Positions 1-7,085 of a DNA stretch of 9,868 nucleotides are shown one piece after another; position 1 is the stretch's first letter; each line of letters opens with the position of its first letter. The notes below the pieces were generated by a model. It saw only the letters and a program-made list of their open reading frames with translations, had not been told where the DNA came from and made no database searches. Where the stretch lies: the NCBI GenBank assembly GCA_003521145.1, contig DOTL01000039.1:1-9868 (forward strand), written 5' to 3'. The stretch comes from Streptococcus sp. (lineage in GTDB: Bacteria; Bacillota; Bacilli; Lactobacillales; Streptococcaceae). The position numbers and the translations under genes were made by a program.

Positions 1-37
1 ACGGCCTTGCCCCTCTTGAAATGAGGAACAAGGCCGT
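1..37 (-). terminator. Hairpin downstream of ilvD remnant, probable terminator
   Basis: Positions 1-9 (ACGGCCTTG) and 29-37 (CAAGGCCGT) are a perfect 9-bp inverted repeat. An inner CCTC/GAGG pairing (12-15 with 23-26) shortens the loop. The hairpin lies about 57 bases past the ilvD stop codon in the direction of ilvD transcription, which suits a rho-independent terminator. The U-tract that would confirm this lies beyond the left edge, so the call is inference. On the plus strand the hairpin is followed by mixed sequence, not a T-run. Confidence 0.5.
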
Positions 38-633
38 CGCCTAATATTTTATTATTTCATTGTCCACTTGACAGGGAGCTGTTCAGAATGTTCTTAGTTT
101 TTTTCTTGTGTTTGACGTTCTGCTTTACGTTCTTTGAATTCTTCGTCACTCATCAAAGTTCCGCCAATATTGGCTGATTTAGCAAAGGCTGTATAGCGAC
201 GCAACCAACCACTTGAAATTTTTGATTTGAAAGGTTTCAAATGTTTGCGACGTTCTTCAAGGGTTGCATCATCGACAAGTAGATCAAGGGTACGATTTGG
301 AAGATCAATCACGATTTCATCGCCATCTTCGATTAGGGCGATATTACCACCTTCTGCTGCTTCTGGAGAAACGTGACCAATAGCAATACCACGAGTAGCT
401 CCTGAGAAACGACCATCCGTAATAAGTGCCACATCCTTACCAAGACCGCGTCCGACAATCTTAGAAGTTGGTGCCAACATTTCTAGCATACCAGGACCAC
501 CCTGAGGACCTTCGTATCGAATGACAACGACGTGTCCCTTCTTAACTGTTCCATTATCAATCAACTCAAGGGCTTGATCTTGTGAATCACAACAAATAGC
601 TTTACCGCAGAAAGTTTTAACAGATGGATCTAC

Positions 634-637
634 ACTT
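634..637 (-). other. Deletion junction in ilvD, about 35 nt lost
   Basis: On the minus strand the codons for LYG (TAC GGA preceded by CTT) are followed by AAGT and then GTA GAT CCA (VDP). Relatives such as B. subtilis IlvD have 13 residues here (NIAPDGAVIKVGG), which is 39 nt. Four remain, so 35 nt appear lost and the frame changes. The size rests on my recall of the B. subtilis sequence. Confidence 0.75.
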
Positions 638-1709
638 TCCGTAAAGGATAGACAAACCACCAACTGGTGAAATAGGACGCTCAATCGGATGAATAATTTC
701 TTCATTCTTGATTTCAGCACCAGATACGTTTTCTTTCAAGGTTTTACCAGTAACTGTAATACGATCACCCTTAATGGCACCTTTTTTAATCAACTGATTG
801 ATAATGGCTGGAACACTACCAGCTTCATGCACATCATGCATAGTGTAAACACTTGAAGGTGCAATTTTAGAGAGATAAGGTGTCTTCTTGGCAATCTCGT
901 TAATGTCCTTAAGGTCATAATCAATACCGGCCTCACGCGCAATAGCAAGGGTATGGAGAACAGTATTGGTTGAACAACCCATGGCCATATCAAGAGCAAA
1001 CGCATCATCAATGGCTTCTTTGGTCACAATATCACGTGGGCGAACATTATTTTTGATGTTATCCATCACTTTTGTGGCTGCTTGACGAACCAATTCACGA
1101 CGTTCCTCTGAAACAGCTAGGATAGTACCGTTACCTGGAAGGGCAGGTCCCAAAACTTCCATCAAACAGTTCATTGAGTTGGCGGTAAACATTCCTGAAC
1201 ATGAACCACAAGTTGGACAAGCATTTTTCTCCAAATAATCGAGCTCTTCCTTGCTCATATCTCCAGCCTGATAAGTACCTACAGCTTCAAACAAATTTGA
1301 TAGCGTCGCTTGATGACCAGTCATGTCAACGGCCACCCTTCATAGGTCCACCAGAACAAAATACTACTGGTACATTAGTACGCATAGCTGACAAAATCAT
1401 CCCTGGCGTAATCTTATCACAGTTAGGAATATAGAAAACCCCGTCAAACCAGTGGGCATTAATAACTGTTTCTGCAGAATCGGCAATCAATTCACGAGAT
1501 GGAAGACTGTAACGCATCCCAATATGCCCCATGGCAATCCCATCATCCACACCAATGGTATTAAACTCAAAAGGAATACCGCCAGTCTCACGGATAGCTT
1601 CCTTAGCAATATCTGCTAATTCACGCAAGTGCACATGCCCTGGAACAATATCAATATAAGAGTTACAAATAGCAATGAAGGGCTTTTGCATATCCTTGGA
1701 AGATTTAAC

Positions 1710-1712
1710 TTA
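1710..1712 (-). other. In-frame TAA in ilvD codon 24
   Basis: Translation from the ATG at 1781 runs through KAPARGLLYATG and meets TAA. The next codons in the same frame give VKSSKDMQKPFIAIC, which is normal IlvD sequence, so this is a point nonsense mutation and not a frameshift. A CAA (Gln) to TAA change is a natural guess, but the original codon cannot be known from this window. Confidence 0.85.
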
Positions 1713-1841
1713 CCCAGTCGCATACAAAAGTCCGCGTGCTGGTGCCTTATCAACACCAACTTTGATCATATCACTTCTCATGATGTTACCTTCAATCTAT
1801 AAAATTTCTTACAACATATGTTACCACTTTGGAAAGTAATG

Positions 1842-1868
1842 TACAGGAATTTTCAGAATATTCCTGTA
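1842..1868. promoter_or_regulatory. CodY operator in a 27-bp dyad upstream of ilvD
   Basis: AATTTTCAGAATATT at 1848-1862 matches the CodY consensus AATTTTCWGAAAATT at 14 of 15 positions. It sits inside a larger dyad: TACAGGAAT (1842-1850) and ATTCCTGTA (1860-1868) are perfect 9-bp inverted repeats. CodY is the GTP- and branched-chain-amino-acid-responsive repressor of low-GC Gram-positives, and ilv genes are classic targets. The site lies between the fakA terminator and the ilvD start, where it would block initiation or elongation. Binding is inferred from the motif. Confidence 0.8.
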
Positions 1869-1876
1869 ATTCCGAA

Positions 1877-1906
1877 AAGATATCCCCGTCGTATCAAAAC
1901 TGACAA
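1877..1906 (-). promoter_or_regulatory. Possible ilvD promoter
   Basis: Minus-strand TTGTCA (1901-1906) resembles a -35 box. It is followed after 18 bases by TATCTT (1877-1882), a weak -10 box with 4 of 6 matches. Transcription would start near 1870, directly at the edge of the CodY dyad, which is a good layout for repression. The -35 box overlaps the T-tract of the fakA terminator. The -10 box is poor, so confidence is low. Confidence 0.35.
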
Positions 1907-1933
1907 AACAAAAAGGAAGCCCTAAGACTTCCC
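1900..1933 (-). terminator. Rho-independent terminator of fakA
   Basis: The minus strand reads GGAAGTC, loop TTAG, GGCTTCC, a 7-bp stem with one G-U pair. It is followed by TTTTTGTTTTGT. It begins about 18 bases after the fakA stop codon. Confidence 0.85.
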
Positions 1934-1950
1934 AAATGATTGTTTCAAAA

Positions 1951-3618
1951 TTATTCAACACTGAAGAGGTATGGATAAACTGGTTGGTCTCCTTGGAAGA
2001 TTTCAACTTCGATATCTTCGTGAGCCTCTTCCAATTTTTCCGCAAGTGCTTGAGCTTGTTCCTGATTACCCTCTTCGCCGACATAAATCATAACAATTTC
2101 ATTGTCTTCGTCAATCATCTTGTCAAAGGTGTCAAGAAGGGCTTGATCCATATCTGGTGTAGACACAAGGATCTTACCATCAACCATACCAAGGATATCA
2201 TTTTCATGAATCTCAAGACCATCAATAGTTGTATCACGTACCGCCAAGGTCACGCTACCACTTGTTACATCTGAAAGACTAGCTGTCATCGCTTCAACGT
2301 TCGCTTCGATACTTTGACTAGGATCAAAAGTAAGCAAACTTGTAAAGCCTTGTGGAACTGTACGTGTTTCAACAACAGCCGCATTGACATCTACCACTTC
2401 AGCAGCTGATTGTGCTGCCATAAAGATGTTTTTATTGTTTGGCAAGATGATAACATTCTTAGCATTAACCTGCTCAATAGCCTTAACAATATCTTCTGTT
2501 GATGGGTTCATTGTTTGACCACCTGAAATCACATAGTCAACACCTTGTGATTTGAAGATATCTGCAAGTCCATCTCCAGCAACAACTGCAATAAGGGCAA
2601 AGTCTTTAGGAGCAGAAGGTGCAGCTTGGATAGCGTCTTCTTTTTGAACTTGTGCATCGTGTTGGTTACGCATGTTGTCAACCTTAACTTTGACAAGAGC
2701 CCCATATTTAAGACCTTCTTGCATGACAAGACCTGGATCCTCAGTATGGACGTGAACTTTTACAATTTCATCATCGTTAACAACAAGGAGAGAATCCCCA
2801 AGGTTGCTCAAGTAATTTTGGAACTCTTCATAGTCAAAGTCCTTCACATAAGTTGAACCTTGTTTGAGACCAATCATGATTTCCGTACAGTAACCGAAGG
2901 TAATGTCTTCTGTGGCAACATGAGCAGCAACTGACTTATGATGTTCTGCATTGATCATCTCTGTCATAGTAGCCGGTGTCGCTTGGAAGTCCTCTGAAGC
3001 GATATACTCACCTGTGAGGGCTGACAAGAAACCTTCATAAATGAAGGTCAAACCTTGACCACCTGAGTCTACCACACCAACTTCTTTCAAAACTGGAAGC
3101 ATCTCTGGTGTCTTAGCCAAAGCAGCTTTGGCTCCATCGAGAGCAGCACGCATAACCTCAACAGCATCATTTGTAGATTCAGCTTTCTTAATCGCTGCTG
3201 AAGCTGCACCACGTGATACTGTAAGGATTGTTCCTTCGACAGGTTTCATAACTGCTTTATAAGCAACTTCAACACCTGCTTGGAAGGCATGAGCTAAATC
3301 TTGGCCGTCAAGTTCCGTTTTATTCTTGATACTTTGACCAAATCCACGGAACAATTGTGACGTGATAACACCTGAGTTACCACGGGCACCCATCAAAAGA
3401 CCTTTAGACAAAATCTGACCAACTTCACCAACTGTTGAAGCTGATTGATCTGCAACAGCTTTGGCTCCGTTATCCATAGTCATTCCCATGTTTGTTCCGG
3501 TATCTCCATCTGGCACTGGGAAGACATTGAGTGAATTCACATATTCTGCTTGCTTACCTAGACGTGTTGCTGCCGCTTGGACCATCTCCTGAAGCAAGCT
3601 TGTAGTAATTTTAGACAC
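1951..3618 (-). CDS. fakA: Fatty-acid kinase catalytic subunit FakA (DAK2/DhaL domain protein)
   Basis: At 555 aa it matches the streptococcal FakA/YloV length. FakA phosphorylates fatty acids carried by FakB proteins to give acyl-phosphate, which feeds exogenous fatty acids into phospholipid synthesis in the cytoplasm. The N-terminal DhaL-type nucleotide-binding domain (about residues 8-200) shows VPDGDTGTN (35-43, with the Mg/ADP-binding aspartates), MGARGNSGV (76-84) and VDSGGQGL (183-190). A middle domain with FGYCTEIMI (about 246-254) and a DegV-like C-terminal domain follow. The start is GTG at 3618, chosen because it has GGAG a few bases upstream and overlaps the yloU stop by one base (TAGTG), implying coupled translation. 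No FakB gene is in the window. An older annotation would be 'dihydroxyacetone kinase-like'. A strong terminator follows. Confidence 0.92.
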   Translation of the reverse strand: MSKITTSLLQEMVQAAATRLGKQAEYVNSLNVFPVPDGDTGTNMGMTMDNGAKAVADQSASTVGEVGQILSKGLLMGARGNSGVITSQLFRGFGQSIKNKTELDGQDLAHAFQAGVEVAYKAVMKPVEGTILTVSRGAASAAIKKAESTNDAVEVMRAALDGAKAALAKTPEMLPVLKEVGVVDSGGQGLTFIYEGFLSALTGEYIASEDFQATPATMTEMINAEHHKSVAAHVATEDITFGYCTEIMIGLKQGSTYVKDFDYEEFQNYLSNLGDSLLVVNDDEIVKVHVHTEDPGLVMQEGLKYGALVKVKVDNMRNQHDAQVQKEDAIQAAPSAPKDFALIAVVAGDGLADIFKSQGVDYVISGGQTMNPSTEDIVKAIEQVNAKNVIILPNNKNIFMAAQSAAEVVDVNAAVVETRTVPQGFTSLLTFDPSQSIEANVEAMTASLSDVTSGSVTLAVRDTTIDGLEIHENDILGMVDGKILVSTPDMDQALLDTFDKMIDEDNEIVMIYVGEEGNQEQAQALAEKLEEAHEDIEVEIFQGDQPVYPYLFSVE

Positions 3619-3983
3619 TAGTTTTCTCCTACGACTTTAATATTTTGAACGTAAACATTTACTGTTTCAGCCTTGATACCGAGTTGATTCTCAAGATTAA
3701 ATTTCACACGTTCTTGAATATTTTTTGAAACCTCACTAATCTTAACACCGTAACTCATAACAGTGTAGACATCAACAGTGATACCTGCATCAGTAGATTT
3801 CACGACAACTCCTTTTGCGTAGTTTTCCTTTCCAAGAAGTGCTTGAAAATTATCTCGGATAGTACTCTTACTTGCCATACCGACAACGCCAAAAATTTCT
3901 GTTGCTGAACCGCCAACTACTGTTGCGATGACATCATCTGACAATTCGATTTGACCATCTTTTGTATTGATTTTTACAGTCAT
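3618..3983 (-). CDS. yloU: Asp23/Gls24-family envelope stress protein YloU
   Basis: This 121-aa protein belongs to the Asp23/DUF322 family. Diagnostic features are the N-terminal GQIELSDDVIATVVGGSATEI-like segment (about 10-30), FGVVGMASKS (31-40), the alternating strand VDVYTVMSYGVKI and the C-terminal VNVYVQNIKVV. No signal peptide or membrane segment is visible, so it is cytoplasmic or bound to the membrane through partners. The ATG at 3983 has GAGGT 7 bases upstream. Its stop shares one base with the fakA start, and this gene order is conserved in Firmicutes, suggesting linked function, though the exact role of YloU is not settled. A good promoter lies directly upstream. Confidence 0.88.
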   Translation of the reverse strand: MTVKINTKDGQIELSDDVIATVVGGSATEIFGVVGMASKSTIRDNFQALLGKENYAKGVVVKSTDAGITVDVYTVMSYGVKISEVSKNIQERVKFNLENQLGIKAETVNVYVQNIKVVGEN

Positions 3984-4014
3984 AATTACTACCTCAAAAA
4001 GTTTTTATCAGCTT

Positions 4015-4043
4015 ATTTTACCATATTCGAGCCTACTTGTAAA
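4015..4043 (-). promoter_or_regulatory. Promoter of yloU-fakA
   Basis: The minus strand has TTTACA (4038-4043), a 17-base spacer, then TAAAAT (4015-4020), with TG one base before the -10 box (extended -10). It sits just after the MATE terminator and about 30 bases before the yloU start. This is the best-matched promoter in the window. Confidence 0.75.
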
Positions 4044-4085
4044 AAATAAGAAGAAGATACCCTTTGAATAAGAGTATCTCCTCAG
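4042..4085 (-). terminator. Rho-independent terminator of the MATE gene
   Basis: After the MATE stop codon the minus strand reads GATACTC, a loop, then GGGTATC, a 7-bp stem with one G-U pair. Outer pairs (AGGA with TTCT) extend it. TTCTTATTTTTT follows as the U-tract. The tract overlaps the -35 box of the yloU promoter, so the two signals are tightly packed. Confidence 0.75.
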
Positions 4086-4094
4086 TATTTATCA

Positions 4095-5381
4095 TTAAAA
4101 CTTTCTCTTTACGAGATAACGACGGTACATCACGTAAAGGAAGATCGCACGCCATACATTATCAACAACGGTTGCAATCCAGACACCAGCAAGACCCATT
4201 CCCAGACTCACCCCAAGGAAATATCCTGAGAAAATTCGGATAATCCACATCCCAATAGTTGTCGCATAGAAAGGCATCTTAGCCTTACCAAGACCCTGCC
4301 AAACTGCTGTGTAGACTAGAGTCCCCGAGGTCACAGGATTCCCAAGGAAAGAATAAAGAATAACTACCTGGCTAGCCGCAATAGCTGCTTTATTATCTGT
4401 AAAGAGACCTGATAAGCCTTGTCCAAAAAGCAAGATGCTCCCTGAAACTAGAACCATCAAAAAGGTTGAAATCCAATAAGACTCTCGTATAATACGCTTC
4501 ATCTGAGCCTTATCCCCTCGACCCAAACTATTGGCAACCAAGATAACCGTAGCCGTTGCGACTCCCATACCAGGCATATAGTTAAACTGAATGAGGTTCT
4601 CACCAACGGCATTACCACCGACAACAGCTGTACCAAAGGTAACAATAATAGCCACGATGACCACATCTCCAGCACGCATCATCAGTCGCTCACCTGTTGC
4701 AGGCAGGGCAATCCCCAACAACTCTCTATTAAAAGGTTTGGTAATTTCAAGCTGCTTCACATCCAGTTTCATCGCTTGCCAGAGTATCACTGTCCCAACC
4801 AGACGAGAGAAAACCGTAGCTGTTGCAACCCCAATAATCCCCCAATGTCCCACAAAGATGGCTAAAGAAGATAAAATAGCATTGAGAACATTGGTCAAAA
4901 GACTGACGACCATGGAAATACGAGGTCGTCCCTTGGCCCGTAGGATGTTACCAAAAGTAGTCATCAAGGCTAGAAAGACCACCCCTCCACCGACAAGAGC
5001 AAGGTAGAGACTACCAGCCCGGGTCACAGATTGCTCAGTACCGAGAAGATTGAGAATGGCTCCACCACCAAAAATGGAAAGTAGACCAAGGACGAGACTG
5101 AGTGCAAGAGTAATAAATATGGCATCCCAGGTGTCTCTGTTAGTCGCTTTAACATCACCTTTTCCTAGGCTTCTAGCAATGACACTAGCACTCGAAGCTC
5201 CTAGTGCAATGAAGATAGCTTGGTAAATCGTAATGATATTATTGGCTACGGAAACCCCTGATATGGCGACAATACCAACCTGAGCCACTAGGTAAGAATC
5301 GACAACCCCCATCAACATTTGTAGAAGGTTTTCGGCCATAGCAGGCAAGGCTATGTTTAGAATTTTCTTTGTTTCTGTCAT
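4095..5381 (-). CDS. MATE-family multidrug efflux transporter
   Basis: The 428-aa protein is hydrophobic throughout and can be laid out as 12 membrane helices in two MatE halves of 6. Helices 1-2 cover about residues 6-68 with the family-like MGVVDSYLVAQVG and IALGASSASVIARSLGKGD. Helix 7 restarts the second half with IALPATGERLMMRAGD, and VATATVILVANSLGRGD repeats the end of helix 2. MATE proteins export organic cations and drugs in exchange for Na+ or H+ at the cytoplasmic membrane; the substrate here cannot be told. The length is slightly shorter than the usual 440-460 but both halves are complete. It lies 59 bases after thrC behind a terminator, and I see no convincing promoter of its own. 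Before the ATG at 5381 the only Shine-Dalgarno candidate is a weak GAAGAGAAT. DinF or NorM-like names are possible but not supported. Confidence 0.9.
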   Translation of the reverse strand: MTETKKILNIALPAMAENLLQMLMGVVDSYLVAQVGIVAISGVSVANNIITIYQAIFIALGASSASVIARSLGKGDVKATNRDTWDAIFITLALSLVLGLLSIFGGGAILNLLGTEQSVTRAGSLYLALVGGGVVFLALMTTFGNILRAKGRPRISMVVSLLTNVLNAILSSLAIFVGHWGIIGVATATVFSRLVGTVILWQAMKLDVKQLEITKPFNRELLGIALPATGERLMMRAGDVVIVAIIVTFGTAVVGGNAVGENLIQFNYMPGMGVATATVILVANSLGRGDKAQMKRIIRESYWISTFLMVLVSGSILLFGQGLSGLFTDNKAAIAASQVVILYSFLGNPVTSGTLVYTAVWQGLGKAKMPFYATTIGMWIIRIFSGYFLGVSLGMGLAGVWIATVVDNVWRAIFLYVMYRRYLVKRKF

Positions 5382-5402
5382 AATATTCTCTTCTATATTG
5401 AT

Positions 5403-5436
5403 AAAAATAGGGCTGATTTCTCAGCTCCTATTTTTT
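5403..5436 (-). terminator. Rho-independent terminator of thrC
   Basis: The minus strand reads AAAAATAGG, a bulged A, GCTGA, loop GAAA, TCAGC, CCTATTTTT. This is a long stem with one bulge, a GAAA tetraloop and T-tract, starting a few bases after the thrC stop. The A-tract on the other side would let it work in both directions. Confidence 0.85.
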
Positions 5437-5440
5437 ATTC

Positions 5441-6925
5441 TTATATACCAAGATAGCTTTCAACTGCTTTTTGCATATCAGCTGCCGCAACTACTGTTTT
5501 ATGGCGAACTTCTGCATGTTCAAGTCCATTTACAGCAGCTGGGATAGCTACACCTGAAAGTTGGTGCAAATCTTCTACTGCTTTAAAATCATCCCCACTA
5601 TCTTTACCAGTGACAGCTGAAACAGCCACACGTGGGAATTTGTATGGGCTAGCTGTTGAAGCGATAACTGTTGGTGTGTGGTCATCTGTCTTTTGAACGT
5701 ATGCTTCGTAAACAGCTGAGGCAACTGCTGTATGAGGATCTTCAATATACTTGTCTTCATCATAGACACGTTTGATTTCAGCAGCTGTCTCATCCTCAGT
5801 TGCAAAACCTGCTGCAAACAAATCATGAATATCTTTATCTGCATCAGCCAAAGTATACTCACCCTTAGTCACAAGTGCATCCATGAGCTCTTTAGTCTTA
5901 GCAGCATCATTACCAAGAAGGTGGAAAATCAAGCGTTCCAAGTTAGAAGATACCAAGATATCCATAGAAGGGCTTGTTGTTACCTTAAAGTCACGTTTCT
6001 TATCATAAGTACCCGTTGCGAAGAAGTCTGTAAGGACGTTATTTTCATTAGAGGCACAGATTAATTTGCCAACTGGGACACCAATCTGACGTGCATAATA
6101 AGCCGCCAAGATGTTACCAAAGTTTCCTGTTGGTACTGTGAAGTTAACCTTATCTCCGTTTTGGATATGCCCTGCCTTAACCAACTGCGCATAGGCATAG
6201 ACATAGTAAACCACTTGTGGTACCAAACGACCAATGTTCATTGAGTTAGCTGATGAGAATTGCGTATGATGAGCCAACAATTTCTCACGTAAGTCAACAT
6301 CGTTAAACATACGTTTCACATCGGTTTGGGCATCATCAAAGTTACCATCAATAGCAATAACGTGGGTGTTAGCTCCTGTTTGAGTGGTCATTTGCAATTC
6401 TTGGATTTTTGAAACACCGTCTTTTGGATAAAAGACAATAATTTCAGTTCCTGGAACATCTGCAAAACCAGCCATAGCAGCCTTACCAGTATCACCTGAT
6501 GTCGCTGTCAAGATAACAATCTTATTATCAACACCTTGCTTTTTAGCTGATGTTGTTAGCAAGTAAGGCAAAATCGAGAGGGCCATATCTTTGAAAGCGA
6601 TAGTAGAACCATGGAAAAGTTCAAGGTTGTAGTGGTTCTTAAGTTTAACTACTGGTGCAATAGTAGCTGTATCAAACTTGTCGTCATAGGCATTTGTGAT
6701 ACAGTAATCTAATTCCTCTTCCGTAAAATCATCCAAGAAAGCTGACAAGACCAATTTAGCAACTTCTTGGTAAGAAGCGTCTTTCAATTGATCAAAGTCC
6801 AAAGCAACCTCAGGTGTTGACAACGGTGTGAACAAGCCACCATCTGTTGCCAAACCTTGAAGAATAGCTTGACTAGCAGTTACTTTATTATTTTCGTCAC
6901 GTGTTGATTGGTATACAAGTGTCAT
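5441..6925 (-). CDS. thrC: Threonine synthase
   Basis: ThrC turns O-phosphohomoserine into threonine, the last step of threonine synthesis, using pyridoxal phosphate in the cytoplasm. The 494-aa length fits the longer form with an N-terminal domain (about 1-95, VYQSTRD to ATDGGLFTP) before the catalytic domain. Lys112 in GSTIAFKDMA (107-116) is the expected Schiff-base lysine. TSGDTGKAA (142-150) and PTGNFGN (265-271) are phosphate/cofactor-binding loops. The ATG at 6925 has AGAGGA 6 bases upstream. It is a single-gene unit with its own promoter, a CodY-box-like site and a strong terminator; hom and thrB are not adjacent. No lesion is seen, in contrast with ilvD. Confidence 0.95.
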   Translation of the reverse strand: MTLVYQSTRDENNKVTASQAILQGLATDGGLFTPLSTPEVALDFDQLKDASYQEVAKLVLSAFLDDFTEEELDYCITNAYDDKFDTATIAPVVKLKNHYNLELFHGSTIAFKDMALSILPYLLTTSAKKQGVDNKIVILTATSGDTGKAAMAGFADVPGTEIIVFYPKDGVSKIQELQMTTQTGANTHVIAIDGNFDDAQTDVKRMFNDVDLREKLLAHHTQFSSANSMNIGRLVPQVVYYVYAYAQLVKAGHIQNGDKVNFTVPTGNFGNILAAYYARQIGVPVGKLICASNENNVLTDFFATGTYDKKRDFKVTTSPSMDILVSSNLERLIFHLLGNDAAKTKELMDALVTKGEYTLADADKDIHDLFAAGFATEDETAAEIKRVYDEDKYIEDPHTAVASAVYEAYVQKTDDHTPTVIASTASPYKFPRVAVSAVTGKDSGDDFKAVEDLHQLSGVAIPAAVNGLEHAEVRHKTVVAAADMQKAVESYLGI

Positions 6926-6958
6926 GGTAAATCCTCTTTTTAGATAGTCTGTGGCTCT

Positions 6959-6967
6959 ATTGTAGCA
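6959..6967 (-). promoter_or_regulatory. thrC promoter, extended -10
   Basis: Minus-strand TGCTACAAT is an extended -10 element (TACAAT at 6959-6964, TG one base before it). No good -35 box exists at 16-18 bases, where TAGAAA is found. The start site would be near 6952, giving a leader of about 27 bases. Confidence 0.6.
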
Positions 6968-6968
6968 T

Positions 6969-6983
6969 AGATGTCAGAAAATT
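6969..6983. promoter_or_regulatory. CodY-box-like site at thrC promoter
   Basis: Minus-strand AATTTTCTGACATCT matches the CodY consensus AATTTTCWGAAAATT at 12 of 15 positions, with the first ten all matching. It ends 2 bases from the extended -10 element, so a bound protein would cover the space RNA polymerase needs. Repression of thrC by CodY is inferred from motif and position only. Confidence 0.5.
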
Positions 6984-7004
6984 TCTAAACGTATTGTGAC
7001 TTGT

Positions 7005-7037
7005 GAGAAAATCATTCGGATATCATCCTATTTTCTC
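7005..7037. repeat. Inverted repeat upstream of thrC promoter
   Basis: GAGAAAAT (7005-7012) and ATTTTCTC (7030-7037) are a perfect 8-bp inverted repeat. A second pair, GGAT (7018-7021) and ATCC (7025-7028), lies inside. It sits upstream of the thrC -10 element and downstream of the preceding terminator, so it is not part of the thrC transcript. It has no T-tract. An operator is possible, as is chance in AT-rich DNA. Confidence 0.4.
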
Positions 7038-7050
7038 CTCTCAAAGACAT

Positions 7051-7080
7051 GAAAAAAATCCGGAATAGCTATTCCGGATG
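7051..7080 (-). terminator. Terminator with perfect palindromic stem after the membrane-protein pair
   Basis: Positions 7058-7079 are a perfect 22-base palindrome with half-site ATCCGGAATAG. On the minus strand it is followed by seven T residues (7052-7058). It begins about 6 bases after the stop codon of the upstream gene. This is a standard intrinsic terminator of unusually clean symmetry. Confidence 0.88.
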
Positions 7081-7085
7081 TCATC

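Larger units (their letters stand above)
94..1781 (-). pseudogene. ilvD: Dihydroxy-acid dehydratase, broken by a nonsense codon, a frameshift and a deletion
   Basis: Intact IlvD converts 2,3-dihydroxy-acids to 2-keto acids in isoleucine/valine synthesis, using an Fe-S cluster. Three collinear pieces match the Bacillus-type enzyme. The start ATG at 1781 (AAGG upstream) opens 23 codons and then an in-frame TAA at 1710-1712. The same frame continues with CNSYID (near 1667) and CDKITPGM (near 1421). One extra base near 1331-1334 moves the frame, and homology resumes at VDMTGHQ and CPTCGSCSGM (near 1219). At 634-637 about 13 residues expected between LYG and VDPS are replaced by 4 nt, a loss of about 35 nt and a second frameshift. 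The last piece holds ALITDGRFSGAT (394-429). The normally conserved GGPGMPEM reads GGPGMLEM (484-486, CTA). Repaired length would be about 573 aa, near the family norm of about 560. Any of the three lesions should abolish the enzyme. Confidence 0.93.

Noticed and set aside
1..37. CRISPR repeat or REP element
   Set aside because: Only one copy of the inverted repeat occurs in the window and no spacers follow. A terminator after ilvD explains it better.
617..1336. Separate protein of 239 aa, and likewise 94-720 as a 208-aa protein
   Set aside because: Both are out-of-frame pieces of one ilvD gene. Their ends (CGKCRSIC-like tail and the first 30 residues of the shorter one) are frameshift read-through with no IlvD similarity.
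1813..1822. Palindrome AACATATGTT and a two-codon frame (ATG TTG TAA) in the ilvD leader
   Set aside because: A 10-bp palindrome is easily expected by chance in AT-rich DNA, and a two-codon frame has no supported role.
1782..1950. T-box riboswitch upstream of ilvD
   Set aside because: The only strong hairpin with a T-run belongs to the end of fakA. The leader after the likely promoter is too short for a T-box and no T-box core sequence is visible.
4591..5007. Plus-strand open frame of 138 codons
   Set aside because: It lies fully opposite the MATE gene and its composition is that of an antisense shadow. No plus-strand promoter or ribosome-binding site supports it. Other plus-strand frames were rejected for the same reason.
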